This document shows positions 48,002 through 59,400 of a stretch of 64,000 bases of DNA, piece by piece; position 1 is the stretch's first letter, and each line of letters starts with the position of its first letter. Both the position numbers and the translations under genes were made by a program. The stretch lies in the NCBI RefSeq assembly GCF_019112545.1, contig NW_025064880.1:2227870-2291869 (forward strand), written 5' to 3'. Below the pieces are notes generated by a model. That model was given only the letters and a program-made list of their open reading frames with translations. It searched no databases and was not told the DNA's origin. The DNA comes from Guyanagaster necrorhizus. Taxonomy: Eukaryota > Basidiomycota > Agaricomycetes > Agaricales > Physalacriaceae.

Positions 48002-48437
48002 TGTTAGGCCCAAAGGTCATGTGGGCAGTTACACATGATAAATGGGTGTTCCTTCACACTTTGAGAAATCGCCCGAGTCCACTGGTTGTATATCTGCATG
48101 GTGTGACTCAAGGTCAAGTATTGACTCAAGGTAGTTTGGTGTGTATAAACTTTAGCTCGAAGCTGGGGTTTACCAGCAAGAGTGTTGGTCCTTAAATACT
48201 ATACAGGTAGTCCTAATTATATCACTACTTATTATGTCTGTCTGTGTCCATAGTGTCTGTTGCCCTCGAGCATCAAAACCATTCATAAAAGGGCGATTGT
48301 GTCATCGTTGGGCCTGACTGTCATGATGACTCGGTGATCAAGTTAGTTGTGCTGACTAAGCTTTCACACAGTCTTATGCCCTTTCTGACTAAGCATGAAT
48401 AGGGGTAAAGGCAAGGAAAAGAAAGAAAATCGTAACA
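48002..48437 (-). repeat. B5 5' LTR (subfamily I)
   Basis: 436 bp, TGTTAGGCCC...CGTAACA, followed by the target copy GTCTT. Confidence 0.97.
48152..48198 (-). promoter_or_regulatory. B5 promoter: TATA box and predicted transcript start
   Basis: TATTTAAG on the minus strand at 48198-48191, 26 nt spacer, then AGCTTCGAGCTAA at 48164-48152. The spacing equals that in C, B0, B1, B4 and the solo LTR at 7399. Confidence 0.7.
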
Positions 48438-48711
48438 GTCTTAGAGAGAGAAGTCAGAGGTGATATTTTGTAGAATGCATTGAACTTCTTGGAAAGATTG
48501 ATAGTGCCTGACTATCCAGGATGTGATGGATTGATGTTTGTGAGCAAGTGTAATAATAGTGAGTAAACTTAGAAGCATTCCTATGATGGAAGCTAATAGT
48601 TTAAAGAATTCATCCATGAGATCAGTGGTAGTAGTGACATTGATGGATGACATTCAGTTTCCTTCACTCTCAGTAGGTATGAAGAAAGAGAAAAGGAAGT
48701 CTTGAACTAAT
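48438..48711 (-). pseudogene. B4 ORF1 N-terminus and leader
   Basis: ATG 48653 followed by LLASIIGMLLSLLTII and SITSWIVRHYQSFQ, the conserved ORF1 head. Runs without a stop to the B5 insertion (48438). The primer-binding site AGTCTTGAACTAAT is at 48698-48711. Confidence 0.75.
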
Positions 48712-49212
48712 TGTTAGGGCCAAGTGACATATGTCTAGAACCACATGGTAAATAAGAGCTGTACCACATTCATACAATCACTTCTAAGTCCAGCTATATG
48801 ATATTTATGGATGTTATATCTCAAGGTCTATGCAAGTAGACTTGAGTAAGTGAGTATGATAAAGAATAGTTTGAGACTAAGGATACATGGCACTGTCTAT
48901 GTTACTTATATACCTTTGGTCTTATTCACTAAATATACTGCTACTAATTGTAAGTGCCTTTGTTATAGTACTCATTGTCCTTCAAGATGGTGTCATCTAC
49001 AAAAGGTTTATTGTGCTGTTGTTGGGATATCACTGCACTTGAGACAATGCTTGATTGATTGTTAGGCAGTGCCTAATTGTGCTGACCAAGTATGGGCAGT
49101 GCTTGATTGTGCTGACCAAGCATATCCCACAATCTCAAGCACTAGATTAGATGCCCTGACTAAGCAAAGATAGAGGTTAAAGGAAATAGAAAAAAGATAA
49201 AAAATCATAACA
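48712..49212 (-). repeat. B4 5' LTR (subfamily II) with a 30-bp internal duplication
   Basis: 501 bp against 471 bp for its partner. A GGCAGTGC...GACCAAG unit starting at 49065 is repeated at 49095, which explains the whole 30-bp difference. Followed by the target copy CTATT. Confidence 0.92.
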
Positions 49213-51310
49213 CTATTAGTCTGTCCTGTGGCTACTATTTGTATACTGTTTTATCTCATGGCTGACTCAGTGGAACCATTCACTGGTTGGCCTTGTCTTT
49301 TACTTTTTCCACCTTAATGTCCTTCCCAAGCTCTTTCTCCTCTCTCTGGAGTTTGGTGATCTGAGCTTGAATATTCTTCTGAGTTTGCTTCTTTTTTAGA
49401 CAGTCTCAGGATATGTGCCTCTTTTATCTGCAATTGAAACATTTGCCTTCCTTCTTCAGGTGATTAATATCTATGAGTTTTCCAGCCCTGGTGTAGATGG
49501 TTCTGGTCCCTGTCTTCTTCATTCTATAAGTGAGACTAGTTGTCATTGTTGTTTTAGATTGGTTGCTGGTTTTTGGATTTGAATTGGCAGGTTGATTTGA
49601 TCTGCAATATTCTTATAGGTTGGCTTATTTGGTCTTCTGCCTTTGCCACTCCTTGTACATCTCAACAACTTGTTTCTTCCACTTATCATATCCCTTCAGG
49701 ATGAATTTTCTAATGTCAGAAATTATCTTGATATAGGAAGGAGAAGCCTCATATTTAAGGGTTTCCACTATTCTTCTATCATCGATGATATCATCTCATA
49801 TTCTGGCTAGTTTAGTGAGTTATTCTAGTTTGTCAAAATACTTAGTAGCTGCTTTATTGCTCATTTTGAATTCTTTGATCTTGGCCTTATGTACTTCTTG
49901 TACAGCTGGGTCAATGAATTTATCATTAAGCATCTGTTTGAATACCAGCCATGAGAATAGTCAGTAGTGCTGCTGAGTGGTGGAGAAGAAGTTTGGTGAG
50001 ATTAGTATTCACCAAGTTTTAGCCTTGTCCTCGAGATATAAGGATGCAAAGGTGATCTTGTTCATATCTGTGCCAAGGTATGTTATGTACACCTTAAAGT
50101 ATTGTTCACAATCTATAAGAAAGTGATCAATATCATCTGATATCTCTTTAAATGAATGTGGTTTATGCAAGAGGTCTAGGCAGCATTAGAGTACTGCTGT
50201 GTTTTCAGGTAGTACCTCTATTAGGTTGGGCCATTGGTCAAAAGGTGAATGCCTTCATTCAGTGGGTGGGCCAGAGAAGGAATAAAGGGAGTTGTCATCT
50301 GTGACTGGACTCCCCTAGGGGGTGGCTTCCTTTTGTATGATTACTCTATTGTGTATAGTGAAACTGAGTTTGACTATTTCAGAGTCATTCCTGACTGGTT
50401 TCTTTCTGGTGCTATTTCTCTCAGCTTTATCAGGCAGTGGCTGTCCTGCCAACAGCCAACTTCCTTAGGCCATCCATGAATTTCAGAACCTGGTAGGTTT
50501 ATTAGTTGGCTTTGGATGAGATCAAGAAAGCCAGGTTGCCAATATTCAGATTGAGGAGATAGAATATGAATATTGAAACCCAGTGGTTCAAGAGGAGAGT
50601 GCCATGTATATGGTCTGTTTCTGTGGGACCAAAGGTGTCCATAGCATTGGCTTCTTCTGATACTTAGATCAGTATGGTGATAACTTGCTGAGATAATCTT
50701 CTGGATGCATCTGGTTGTAAACCTAGACTGCATGTTCTGTCACTATATACTGTAGAATGTCTCTTCATTCATCATCATCAGCTATAATATACTCCTTCCC
50801 TAGAGGTGATGCTAACTAGTGGGCATCTCTCCAGAGAAACATTGTTTCTTCCTCATACAGCTATTGGTATTCCTTCTCTCATTCCTGCTGAATTTCATCT
50901 CTCAATGCTTCTTCATCTGTTTCTTCATCAATGTACTCTTGGATATGTTTCCTCCTAAAAAGGATGTTCTCATCCCTCTCCATGCTGTCCTCATTCTCCT
51001 CCTCTCTGTCCTCATCCTTCTTGAGGAGGGAACTGACAGGCAGGCCATAGAGACTGGCTTTGGTTGGTCTGAGAGTTGCTGAGGAGCTGGTGGCAGAGAG
51101 TGCTTAGCCTGGCAGTGTTGCTGTTGATGACTGAGGGGGTTGGTTAGACAATCTGATTGGCCCCAATCCTGTCAAAGTAGCAAGGGCCTCCATGCACTCA
51201 TGCTGTCTTCAGGTCCTCATAATAGATTCAGAAGTTTCTGTAGAAATCTGAATTGAGAAACTGTCTAGCAGCTCACCCACTAAGGAATCTTTGGAGAGCA
51301 TGGTCAGAGA
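49213..51310 (-). pseudogene. gag: B3 Gag (and the first codons of Pol)
   Basis: Resumes B3 after B4. The Gag-Pol junction is near 49285. A decayed knuckle (CFNC, stop, KRHIS, stop, DC) lies about 49440-49395; Gag core about 50140-49900. The N-terminal acidic part lies near 51020-50930. The frame is open only in short runs. Its N-terminal part overlaps the B3 ORF1 frame. Confidence 0.75.
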
Positions 51311-52481
51311 TGTGAGTATTGAGAGGTACTCATAGTCTGTAGATGCCAAGTACAGACTCAACATCTGAGAAAATAGTATCAGGGGTAAGAATTCAGGGAG
51401 AAGGGGAATGACCTCCTCTTCCTGTGGCTTGGTCAGGAGCAACAGGACTGGCTAGTTTTGCTCATAGGTCAGTTTCAGTGGTATTGGGCTCCCAGAAAGG
51501 GGATTCAAGAGACTCAGTTCAGAGTCTGTACCAGCTGGAGGAAGCAGATCCTAGGTCTGTGGCATCCAGTTCTTGCTGGTATCATCTTCTTTGCTGGTCT
51601 TCTCTTTCTTCCTTATAGACCTGCTGGGCTGCAGCTCTGGCAAGCTCAGCAAGCTCTTCAGTCTGGTTCACTCAGGCTCATTCTTGAGCCTGCTCTTCCT
51701 GCTGCTGTATTGCAGTGTCATAATCAAATGGAACTCCAAGATTCCAGTCTGGAAAGATTCAGTTAATAATTTGGTCTCTGGCCTCCTCTTCTCATCTTTG
51801 GACTTCATCATTATCTGACTGGACTTGATCCACCCAATGATCACTGCTGTTGAGAGGAATCAAGGTTGTGGGGCTTTCTGTTAGAGTTGTGTAAAGTGAG
51901 TTGTGGAAGGAGTTTGAGGCCACACATTGGAGTCCTAGAGCCACCCAAGTGGCATCAAAGGAGTCCTTAGTGTGGTCTCTAATCCCAGGCTTGACTGGAG
52001 CAGTGGAAGGGTTAAGAGAGGGCTTGGCATCAAAGAAGTCACAGAGGAGGTCCTTGTCTTCATGGTCTGGGACAGGCAGCAGGATCCATGAGTTCCTGAA
52101 ACTCATGAGGTGATTGTTTCTATCTCTGCTGTTTAGTTGAATGGGTCAAGGAGGGTACTAGTATCCTCCCTCTTCTTCTTGATGACTCTCTGAATGCAGG
52201 CTGCTAGGCTCAGCTTCAGGTACAGTCTTGTATGGGGACTGGATAGAGGTTTTGACAGAGGCAAAGATGTTATATAGAGGTAGATCTGAGGTTATGTTGT
52301 GTAGAATTTGTCAGATATGCTGAAATTCTTGGTAATGTCTGACTGCCCAAGCAGTGATTGATTGGTATCTCCATCAAAGCTGGATGATCACTAATAACCC
52401 TAACAATATTCCAATAATGGATGCAAGGAGTTCAAAGAACTCATAGTCAAAGGTTGGGGATTTTAGGTTAATGGAGGGCAT
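51012..52481 (-). pseudogene. B3 ORF1
   Basis: ATG 52481, hydrophobic segment LLASIIGILLGLLVII, then SITAWAVRHYQEFQ. The 3' part around 51340-51240 gives YRL, VPLNTHISDHALQRFL and AARQFLNSDF, parallel to C and B5. Ends at TGA 51012-51014 in the same register as the start, 489 codons. The registers agree despite heavy decay, so net length has been kept. Unknown function. Confidence 0.62.
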
Positions 52482-52523
52482 TCAGTTTTCTATGCTTATT
52501 GTGCATTAGGAAAGAGAAGTGTA

Positions 52524-52537
52524 AGCTTTGAGCTAAT
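52524..52537 (-). other. B3 primer-binding site
   Basis: Plus strand AGCTTTGAGCTAAT, 13 of 14 nt identical to the transcript-start motif AGCTTTGAGCTAAA of the B3 3' LTR. Confidence 0.75.
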
Positions 52538-54718
52538 TGTTAAGCCTAAGCTACATGTGACCTAAATACATGACAAATAGGAGCTGTATAGCTGAAAAGG
52601 ATCTGTGTATATGCAATGTGAAACCAGATACAGCAGAGTATTATTCACTGATCACACTCACACCAACACACACACAAAACTCTTAGTTCATGAAGGGATT
52701 ATAATGCAATAAAAGTAGTATTTAACAAATGTAATTGTTGTCTTCAATGAATCTACAGTGTGTGAACCACAATAGCACATGTACAACTGTCCTAGATCTC
52801 TTTAAGTCTCAAAGCTTTTCATTTTATCAAAACAGGAGATGGCAACAGGTGTTGCAAGGCCTCAAGGCAAAGGGTACTGCAGCTCAATACAATATGTCAA
52901 AACACTCTCACAAAACTAATACATGACTCAAAGCTTTGCACTCTAAGTAAAAACCAATCACAAACATGTTCACAAGTTTCCAAACTGATCATAGACCCAT
53001 AGGATTCAAACCTATATGATCCAGAGACACAAAACACAATAAAACACTGTCCAACAGACCAAAGGGTTTGAACCTCTGCTATCTATAGTGCTGCATGTCA
53101 CAAATATCTCAAAAACTCAAGATGATGCCCTTCAGGCACTGTTCTCTTATTCTCAGGTTAGAGCACAATCCAAAATCTCTTATCAAACTGGGCTTAAGTC
53201 CTTCATAAGCTTCAATGCCTCACTTAATTCTCACAGCTCTCTCAAGAATATTCAATAATACATTTATTCTCTTGCCTGAAGTTACAAACACAAACCCAGA
53301 GCTAGAGTGTAAGGCTTTCTGTGCCCAATACACTGCAACTGTGAGGGTCAGAAACTTGTGCTCTACTCATACAATACCATATTTAAATACTCTACTATAG
53401 TACTTACTAATACAATCCTACTATGGTATCTTCAAAGTGTGAGACTCTATGCCAGATCTCACAGATATTATTTGCATGCATATTGCAGTTGCCATGCTTA
53501 TTCTCTTCTGGGCCAGAACTGTGCAATGTTTCCTTGCTAGCTGACCTTGGCTAGCTGGCCTAGCCCAGTCTGCTTACTTTCTTCTTGCCTTGATGACATA
53601 TCTCTGACAGCAGTAAACTGTTCTGGACCCTTGGAGTTATCTCTCATATCTGGAGTCAGCCACAATAGTTATGTTCTCTTCTCTAGTATCTCAACACTCC
53701 CTTCAGCTCATAAATTGCATCACTTCTGGCCTGACATGCATTAATTAACTTATCCAATATAGTATATGTCATACCATAGTATGATGTGAAGTCTCTTGCT
53801 GTGTTAAGCATGCTAAAGCACTGTAAGTATGTATGCCAGTCTCTGAACAATACATGTGCTATTCATCTCTGAGAGTAGTATTACTTTATCTATTCCTTTG
53901 TTGCCATCATATCATTTCTCTGTTCAGCACCCACTTATTCAGATATCTTTCTTTGGATCTCAGTTCTCTGTTCTAAAACATGTTCCATCAGTGCATCATT
54001 GATCAATATGATCAGGATTTCCAATCATATTTCAATCATATTCTTTTTATTTTTAGCATGCTCTCTTATAATGGTATTGATGTGTTTAGGGCCAAGTGCT
54101 AGGACCTCACATGCAGTCTAACCCCTCTGGTATTTGTCTGCTACTAGGCCATGAACTCTACTCCTTGTTACTTCAGTTTAGCCTTATAATAGCTAGGTTT
54201 CTGTGTGCTCTTATTCTATTCTCAGTTACATGCTTACTAGACTGAAATGCAGTCCATGTATTCTCAATTTTTGCAATTTTACACACCTGAACATGAAGAG
54301 GGCATGTCATCACTTTTATACAGTCACTCTTAAGTTCACTATGTGTGTTTTTATAGTGTTGTGTGTCAAGGCCATTTATAAGAGGCTCAAGATAGAATGG
54401 TGAAGAATAAACTTTAGCTCAAAGCTGAGGTTAGACTAGTGAGAGCTATCCTACTTATATACAATTCACTGTCAGTGATATAAATACTACTGTTAATTAT
54501 GTTTTCTGTCATCTTTGTGCTCTTTGTCCTTGGTCATTATTATTGTCTACAAAGGTTGTGTTGTATGTTGTCAAGCAACACCATTGCATTGAAAGACAAT
54601 GATCAACTGGGCTTGTTGTGTTGACTAAGCCAGTCTCACAGTCTTAAGTGCTGGGTTAGATGCTCTGACTAATCATAAATAGGGGTTAAAAAGAGGAAAA
54701 AGAAGAAAAATCATAACA
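52538..54718 (-). repeat. B3 5' LTR, split by repeat D2
   Basis: Segments 52538-52592 and 54310-54718 together match 30166-30625. D2 separates GAGCTGTAT from CACTTTTATACAG. The right end TAACA is followed by target copy ACTAT. Confidence 0.9.
52593..54309 (-). repeat. D2: inverted copy of the D1 repeat, 1.72 kb
   Basis: Reverse complement of D1 with TG...CA ends, inserted in the B3 5' LTR. Has one instead of three of the 60-bp units. No coding capacity seen. The short flanks GTGA/GCTA (element sense) do not form a convincing duplication. Confidence 0.6.
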
Positions 54719-54853
54719 ACTATGGAGGTTTGCCTGTTTTGCCTTCTGCTATTGCTACTCCTTGTACATTTTGATGATTTGGGCCTTCCATGCATTATAC
54801 TCAACTGGCATATTCATTCTGATGTCTGATACTATCTTGATGTATGATAGTGG
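54719..54853 (-). pseudogene. gag: B1 Gag fragment right of B3
   Basis: After the ACTAT copy the B1 Gag linker continues; the region that encodes the MYKE and MPVGY-type motifs in other copies can be traced. It breaks off at the start of repeat E1. Confidence 0.65.
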
Positions 54854-55909
54854 TGATGTGCTTGGTAATGGCTAAATGACTAAGAGAGGCAAATGAGGAA
54901 TGAACTCTCAAACACCAACATCTAACCACTCAATACACAGTCACCAAATACAGTTGAGGTCAGTTGTTTCAAGTACAATAGAAGCACTCTTGCAGTCTTA
55001 AGTAAAATCAAAGAAACAGTCAATAAAGACAGTTATTCAACTCTATCTTGCTTTCAAACATGCAATACTCATGAGAGTAGTTTATAGCAATGTTTAAGTA
55101 TAATTAGGACTTAGAATCAGTGCACAATTGCGCTCCAAATCAACTTAGAATATTCCAAAACCCAATGAACTTCAAAACCCAAATACTAAGTCTATCAAGC
55201 ACTTAGGCTTGACTAGCTGCACTCTTGGCTAGCTAGTGGTCCTCAAAACTGAAGAACTTGTATTCTGATGCTGAAACCCTTATAGATTGGAACCCAAATT
55301 AATCTGAAACCCAAAATACAGTTAATATTCCAATCCAATCCTCTCTAAGTGACAAAGCAACTTAAATAAATCACTAAGTCAAAGCAGAACTCAAAATCCA
55401 TTGTCCCAGGGACTAGCTACAGTGGGCTAGAAGGCCTGAATGCAGGGGTGGGTCGCTTGCCTGCTATTTCCCCCCATTCTCTTCTTTTATACATCAACAA
55501 CAAGTACAGAATCTATAAATAAAGCATTCAAAATAGTATTTCTCCTGTTTAAAGCAGAATCATGCTATTATTCTGGAATGGCAGCACTCTTGGACTCCTC
55601 TAGGCTTGACCAGACCTGCCTGGCCACTGCACAGCTTTATTTTAAGCCTACAGTGCCTGTGGGTACCTAACTCCTTTCTGTCTACCCAGAGTTTTAATCC
55701 TCTGAGTTATTCTTAGTAGCTCAATCAATCAGGCCTGGTCAGACCCAGTCAACTGGTCCTATCCACTCTATTCCTCTCAATTCTAAGTCTCTTAGGTCAC
55801 CTGATACCTAGAAAATTTGAACTTAGGCATTTGAGTCAAAACTCAGAGTGCTAGCCACAGGTCATTGAATCTCTCTTCTTACTACTCCTGGATGATACTT
55901 GTCTTTACT
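54854..55909. repeat. E1: non-coding repeat, first copy (about 1.06 kb visible)
   Basis: Begins TGATGTGCTTGGTAA (boundary uncertain by about 4 nt) and its first 540 bp match E2 (62612-63140) in the same orientation with few differences. One short frame at 55440-55670 has no recognisable content. B6 interrupts it at 55910, so its right part lies outside the window. Element class unknown; TG start suggests an LTR. Confidence 0.55.
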
Positions 55910-56372
55910 TGTTAGGCTCAGGTGACATGTGACCACTGACACATGATAAACAGATGCTGTATCAAGTTCATACAGTCACATCTGAGTCTACTATTGTGTA
56001 GCAGAGTTATGTTTCAAGGTCAATACAAGTTAACTTGAGATTAAGTGGTAAAGATAAAGAATAGTTTAAGACTAGGGTACATGGCTTTGTACATACTCCT
56101 TATATACCATTCATCTTATATCATTACTTATTGTATGTGTCTAGGCTATAGTACTAATTGTCCTGAGCATTGTAGTTATCTACAAAAGAGTTCTTATCTC
56201 ATTGTCAGAGTGTCACTGTGCTTGAGGTGATGCCTCTGATGATGGGATAGTGCTTGATTGATGTGACTAAGCACATCCCACAGTTCTTAAGCACTCAGAT
56301 AGATGCTCTAACTAATCAAAGATAGGGGCTAGGGTAAGAAAATAAAAGAAAAAGAAAAGTAAAATCATAACA
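55910..56372 (-). repeat. B6 3' LTR (subfamily II)
   Basis: 463 bp, TGTTAGGCTC...TCATAACA, with TATATAAG, 25 nt, AGTCTTAAACTA on the minus strand. TTACT at 55905-55909 is the expected left target copy; its partner is outside the window. Confidence 0.9.
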
Positions 56373-56388
56373 TTACTCTCTCCTTAAG
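56373..56388 (-). other. B6 polypurine tract
   Basis: CTTAAGGAGAGAGTAA in the element sense next to the 3' LTR. Confidence 0.85.
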
Positions 56389-56403
56389 ACTACCATCCTG
56401 ATG

Positions 56404-59400
56404 GCTAAATTCAGGGGTAAGTCATGATCTGTCATCACAGATAACTTGTCCTTCTCTCTAGCAGATCAATTCTGGCATAGTTCATATTTGTGTATTGCAT
56501 CCTCAGCATTCATTTGTTTCTTGTTGACCCATTGATTGGATTCTAGGCCATATCTCTTCCAACTGACCAGATAATCAATTGTTATTGTCATGCCATCTCC
56601 ATGTGCTTTGATCTATCATGATTTGTGGTTAAGAATTTAATCAATCTCATAATGTTCTTTGTCATCAATCAGGTCAGGAAGTGGTGGCAGTGGTCATTCT
56701 TGATGTGGGAAGGCTGATGCAATGAAAGGTGTCAGAAGGGATTCATTGAATGTGTCATGAATATGCCACATGGTTAGAAGTCAAAGTTTATAGATGAAGG
56801 CTCCAATCTTCACAAGAACTGGAAAAGATCCAGTTTATTTGTTGGCTAACTTCTGTTTTAGTCTAGGAAGGTGGAGGTTTGTTGTATCCAGCCATACCTT
56901 ATTGTGGATGGCATAGACATGTGTGAGATATCAGTGTTTGTTGTATTAGTGTTTTATAGTTGTTGTGGCTTTTTCAAGAGCCATCTTTGTTTCAAGGTGA
57001 ATTTTCATTATTTTGGTGATAAAGTCAGATGATCAGAGGGTAGTGGTATGTGTGCAGATAGTCATAGCTATGTTGGAATAGCAACTGTAGTTTATGTAAA
57101 AGGGAGATTTACTAGTTGCTAAGTGCACTCAGTTGTTGTGTTGGAAGGCAGCAAGTGCCAATCACTCAGTCCAGTCATCCTGTTGGTAATTGATGAACAT
57201 GTGTAAATATTTTTCTATCTTCTGATTGACACACTCTGTTTGGCTGTCAGTTTGCAGATGGTAGGCAGTGGAAGCATTACTGTGAATACCAAATAGTCAG
57301 TATAGATCCTCCAGGAACTTTGAGATGAATTGGGGTCCTTGATCAGAGATGATGACTCTGGGCATGCTATATTGTGAATAGACATGATCACAGAGGATCT
57401 TTGCTCATTCCTCTGAGAAAAGTTCAGTGGAACATGTGATTGAAATGATCACTTTTGAGAATCGGTCAACTATGATAATGATGGCATTATAGCCATTACA
57501 GTCTGGCAATCTGATGACCATGTCAACAGAAATGTGGGTCCATGATGCTGACAGCATCTCATTCAGATGTAAGGAGGCTGGTCAGACATGTATCAAGAAT
57601 TTAGCCTGTTGACAGATTTCACAACCTTTGACATATTTCTCAATATCTTGGTTGAGTTCTGGCCACCAGTACTCCCTCAGAACTAACTCCCTGGTCTTGG
57701 CAATGCCAGAGTGCTCTGTGGTTGCATGATCATCTAACATGGCAATGATCTCCTCTCTTAGAGATGTTTGTCAGAGAATGTAGATGTGTCCATCATAATA
57801 GAGTAAGTCATTCTGCCTGGTGACTCCTCTCTTATAGTTGAGTGATCCAGCAATCCTGTGATTCTATAATGCTGGTTGTTGTATCACACTTCAGATCTTT
57901 ATGTGAATCTCCTCCTCTATTAGCATTATCATGGTCCAAAAATATTCTGGCCTTAATAATATGACCCCTTCATTATCTGCTCCTCCTTGGTCATGATCAG
58001 CATGTCAGCTAAGAAGGTCAGCCTTCTTATTGGTGGCTCCTGCCTTATGGTGCAATGTGTAATCATACTTGGATAGTTCAGTTACTCATCAGGCTTGTCA
58101 TTGGTTTAGCTTTTGAGATAGATGGAAGTATTATAAGTTCTGATAGTCCATTCAGACTTCAAAAGTTTGTGTCACTCTGATAAAGTAATGCTGCCACTCA
58201 GCCAGTGCAAGCATGATCACTAGTAACTCCTTGTTGTATATCTTGTAATTCCTTTCCACCACTGACAAGGCCTTGGAAAGGAATGCAATGGGTTGCCACT
58301 TTCCTTCCTGTTTCTGAGAGAGTATGGTCCCTATGGCTCCTTCACTCAAGTTGGCTTCTACTTGGAACCTCCCTTCTTGGGTCAGTATCACCAGTATTAT
58401 GTCTTCTGTCAGGCATCATTTAAGGTCATTGAATGTGGTCTGTTGGGATAGTCCTCAGGTCCAGGGGGCATTTCCTGTCAACTGTATCATTGAGCATACT
58501 ATTTTGCTGTAATCAGAAATGAACCAGCAGTAGAAGTTGGTGAACCCTAAAAATGATTGTAGCTTCTTCTTCTTCATTGGCTCTGGCCATTCTGTAACTC
58601 TGGCTATCCTGATGGGGTATATCCATATACTTCCTTTGCTGATGATAACCCCTAGATACTCCATTTCTAGCACTTCAAACTCACATTTCTCAGCCTTGAG
58701 GAATAACTTGTGTTTTCTCATTAGGTCAAGGACTTGTTTGACAAGTCATCAATGCTTCTCCTTTTTCTTCAACATGATTAATATGTTGTCTAAGTAGATG
58801 GTTACCTTTCCAGTGCTGATGAGATCTTTGAAGATATTGTTCATCATCCATTGGAAGGTTGCCAGCAAATTTGTCAATCCAAAGAACATAACTGTCAGCT
58901 CAAACAGTCCTCTGTTCATTCAGAAAGCCACCTTCCATTTATCTCCTTCCTTGATGCAGACATTGTTGTATTCCTATCAAACATCAAGTTTGGTATAGTA
59001 GTGTGCTCTCCAAAGTTTGTCTATTAGTTCTGATATCAATAGTAATAGATATCAGTTTTTGATGATCATCTTGTTTAGTCTTTAGTAGTCCTGAACTGGC
59101 CAAAGCTTACTGTCCTTCTTTTTTATGAAAAAGAAGAGTGATGCCATTAGGGATTTGGATAGTCATATTTGTCCACTACTAATATTCTTATCAAGAAACT
59201 TGTTGAGTTCTTGTTGTTTGAGATGACTGAGGGGGTAGATCTTACAGTCAAGATTGGCATTGGAGTTTGGTACCAGTTTGATGGCATGGTCTCAGAGCTT
59301 GGAGTCGAGTAGCTTGTCAAAGCTCTCCTTTGCAAATATGTCATGGTAGCTCTGGGCCCATTCTGGGACCATTTCCTTAAATATCTTAGTCTCCTTCTCT

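Larger units (their letters stand above)
40359..48437 (-). mobile_element. B5: youngest, complete lineage-B element, 8.08 kb, exact target duplication
   Basis: LTRs 40359-40794 and 48002-48437, both 436 bp, differ at about 19 positions by eye (about 96% identity), all transitions and mostly at CpG. Flanking 5-mers GTCTT (40354-40358, 48438-48442) are identical. It is the only copy that still has frequent CpG, visible by eye across the body. It is the innermost of the chain B1 > B3 > B4 > B5. Frames are ORF1, Gag and Pol, each with a modest number of stops, so it is recent but not functional. Confidence 0.97.
34479..49212 (-). mobile_element. B4: internally deleted lineage-B element carrying D1 and B5, with exact target duplication
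   Basis: 3' LTR 34479-34949, 5' LTR 48712-49212, flanked by identical CTATT (34474-34478 and 49213-49217). Own body is 34950-36814, 38741-40358 and 48438-48711. Compared with B5 it lacks about 3.4 kb between the integrase finger and the Gag core, so it could have moved only with help, unless the deletion came later. Subfamily II. Confidence 0.93.
30166..54718 (-). mobile_element. B3: lineage-B element carrying B4 and D2, with exact target duplication
   Basis: 3' LTR 30166-30625; body 30626-34478 and 49213-52537; 5' LTR 52538-54718, itself split by D2. The flanking 5-mers ACTAT (30161-30165) and ACTAT (54719-54723) are identical, which proves that both ends, 24.5 kb apart, belong to one insertion event. 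It inserted into the Gag region of B1. Subfamily I. Confidence 0.93.
9201..54853 (-). mobile_element. B1: lineage-B element broken into four visible pieces by nested insertions
   Basis: Minus-strand element with its 3' LTR at 9201-9659. Its body is visible in pieces 9660-9832 (end of pol), 18003-19954 (chromodomain, integrase, RNase H, end of RT), 28015-30165 (RT, protease, Gag knuckle) and 54719-54853 (Gag). The pieces are colinear with B5 without overlap, so C, B2, B3 and E1 each inserted into it. The rest of Gag, ORF1 and the 5' LTR lie beyond the window. This is the outermost layer of the nest and one of the most decayed. Confidence 0.85.

Noticed and set aside
47777..48013. Hydrophobic 78-residue frame as an independent small membrane protein or toxin
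   Set aside because: Other copies (B2, B4) read through the position of its stop. It is the N-terminus of ORF1 with a C-to-T nonsense change, and the TTG start in the LTR is not real.
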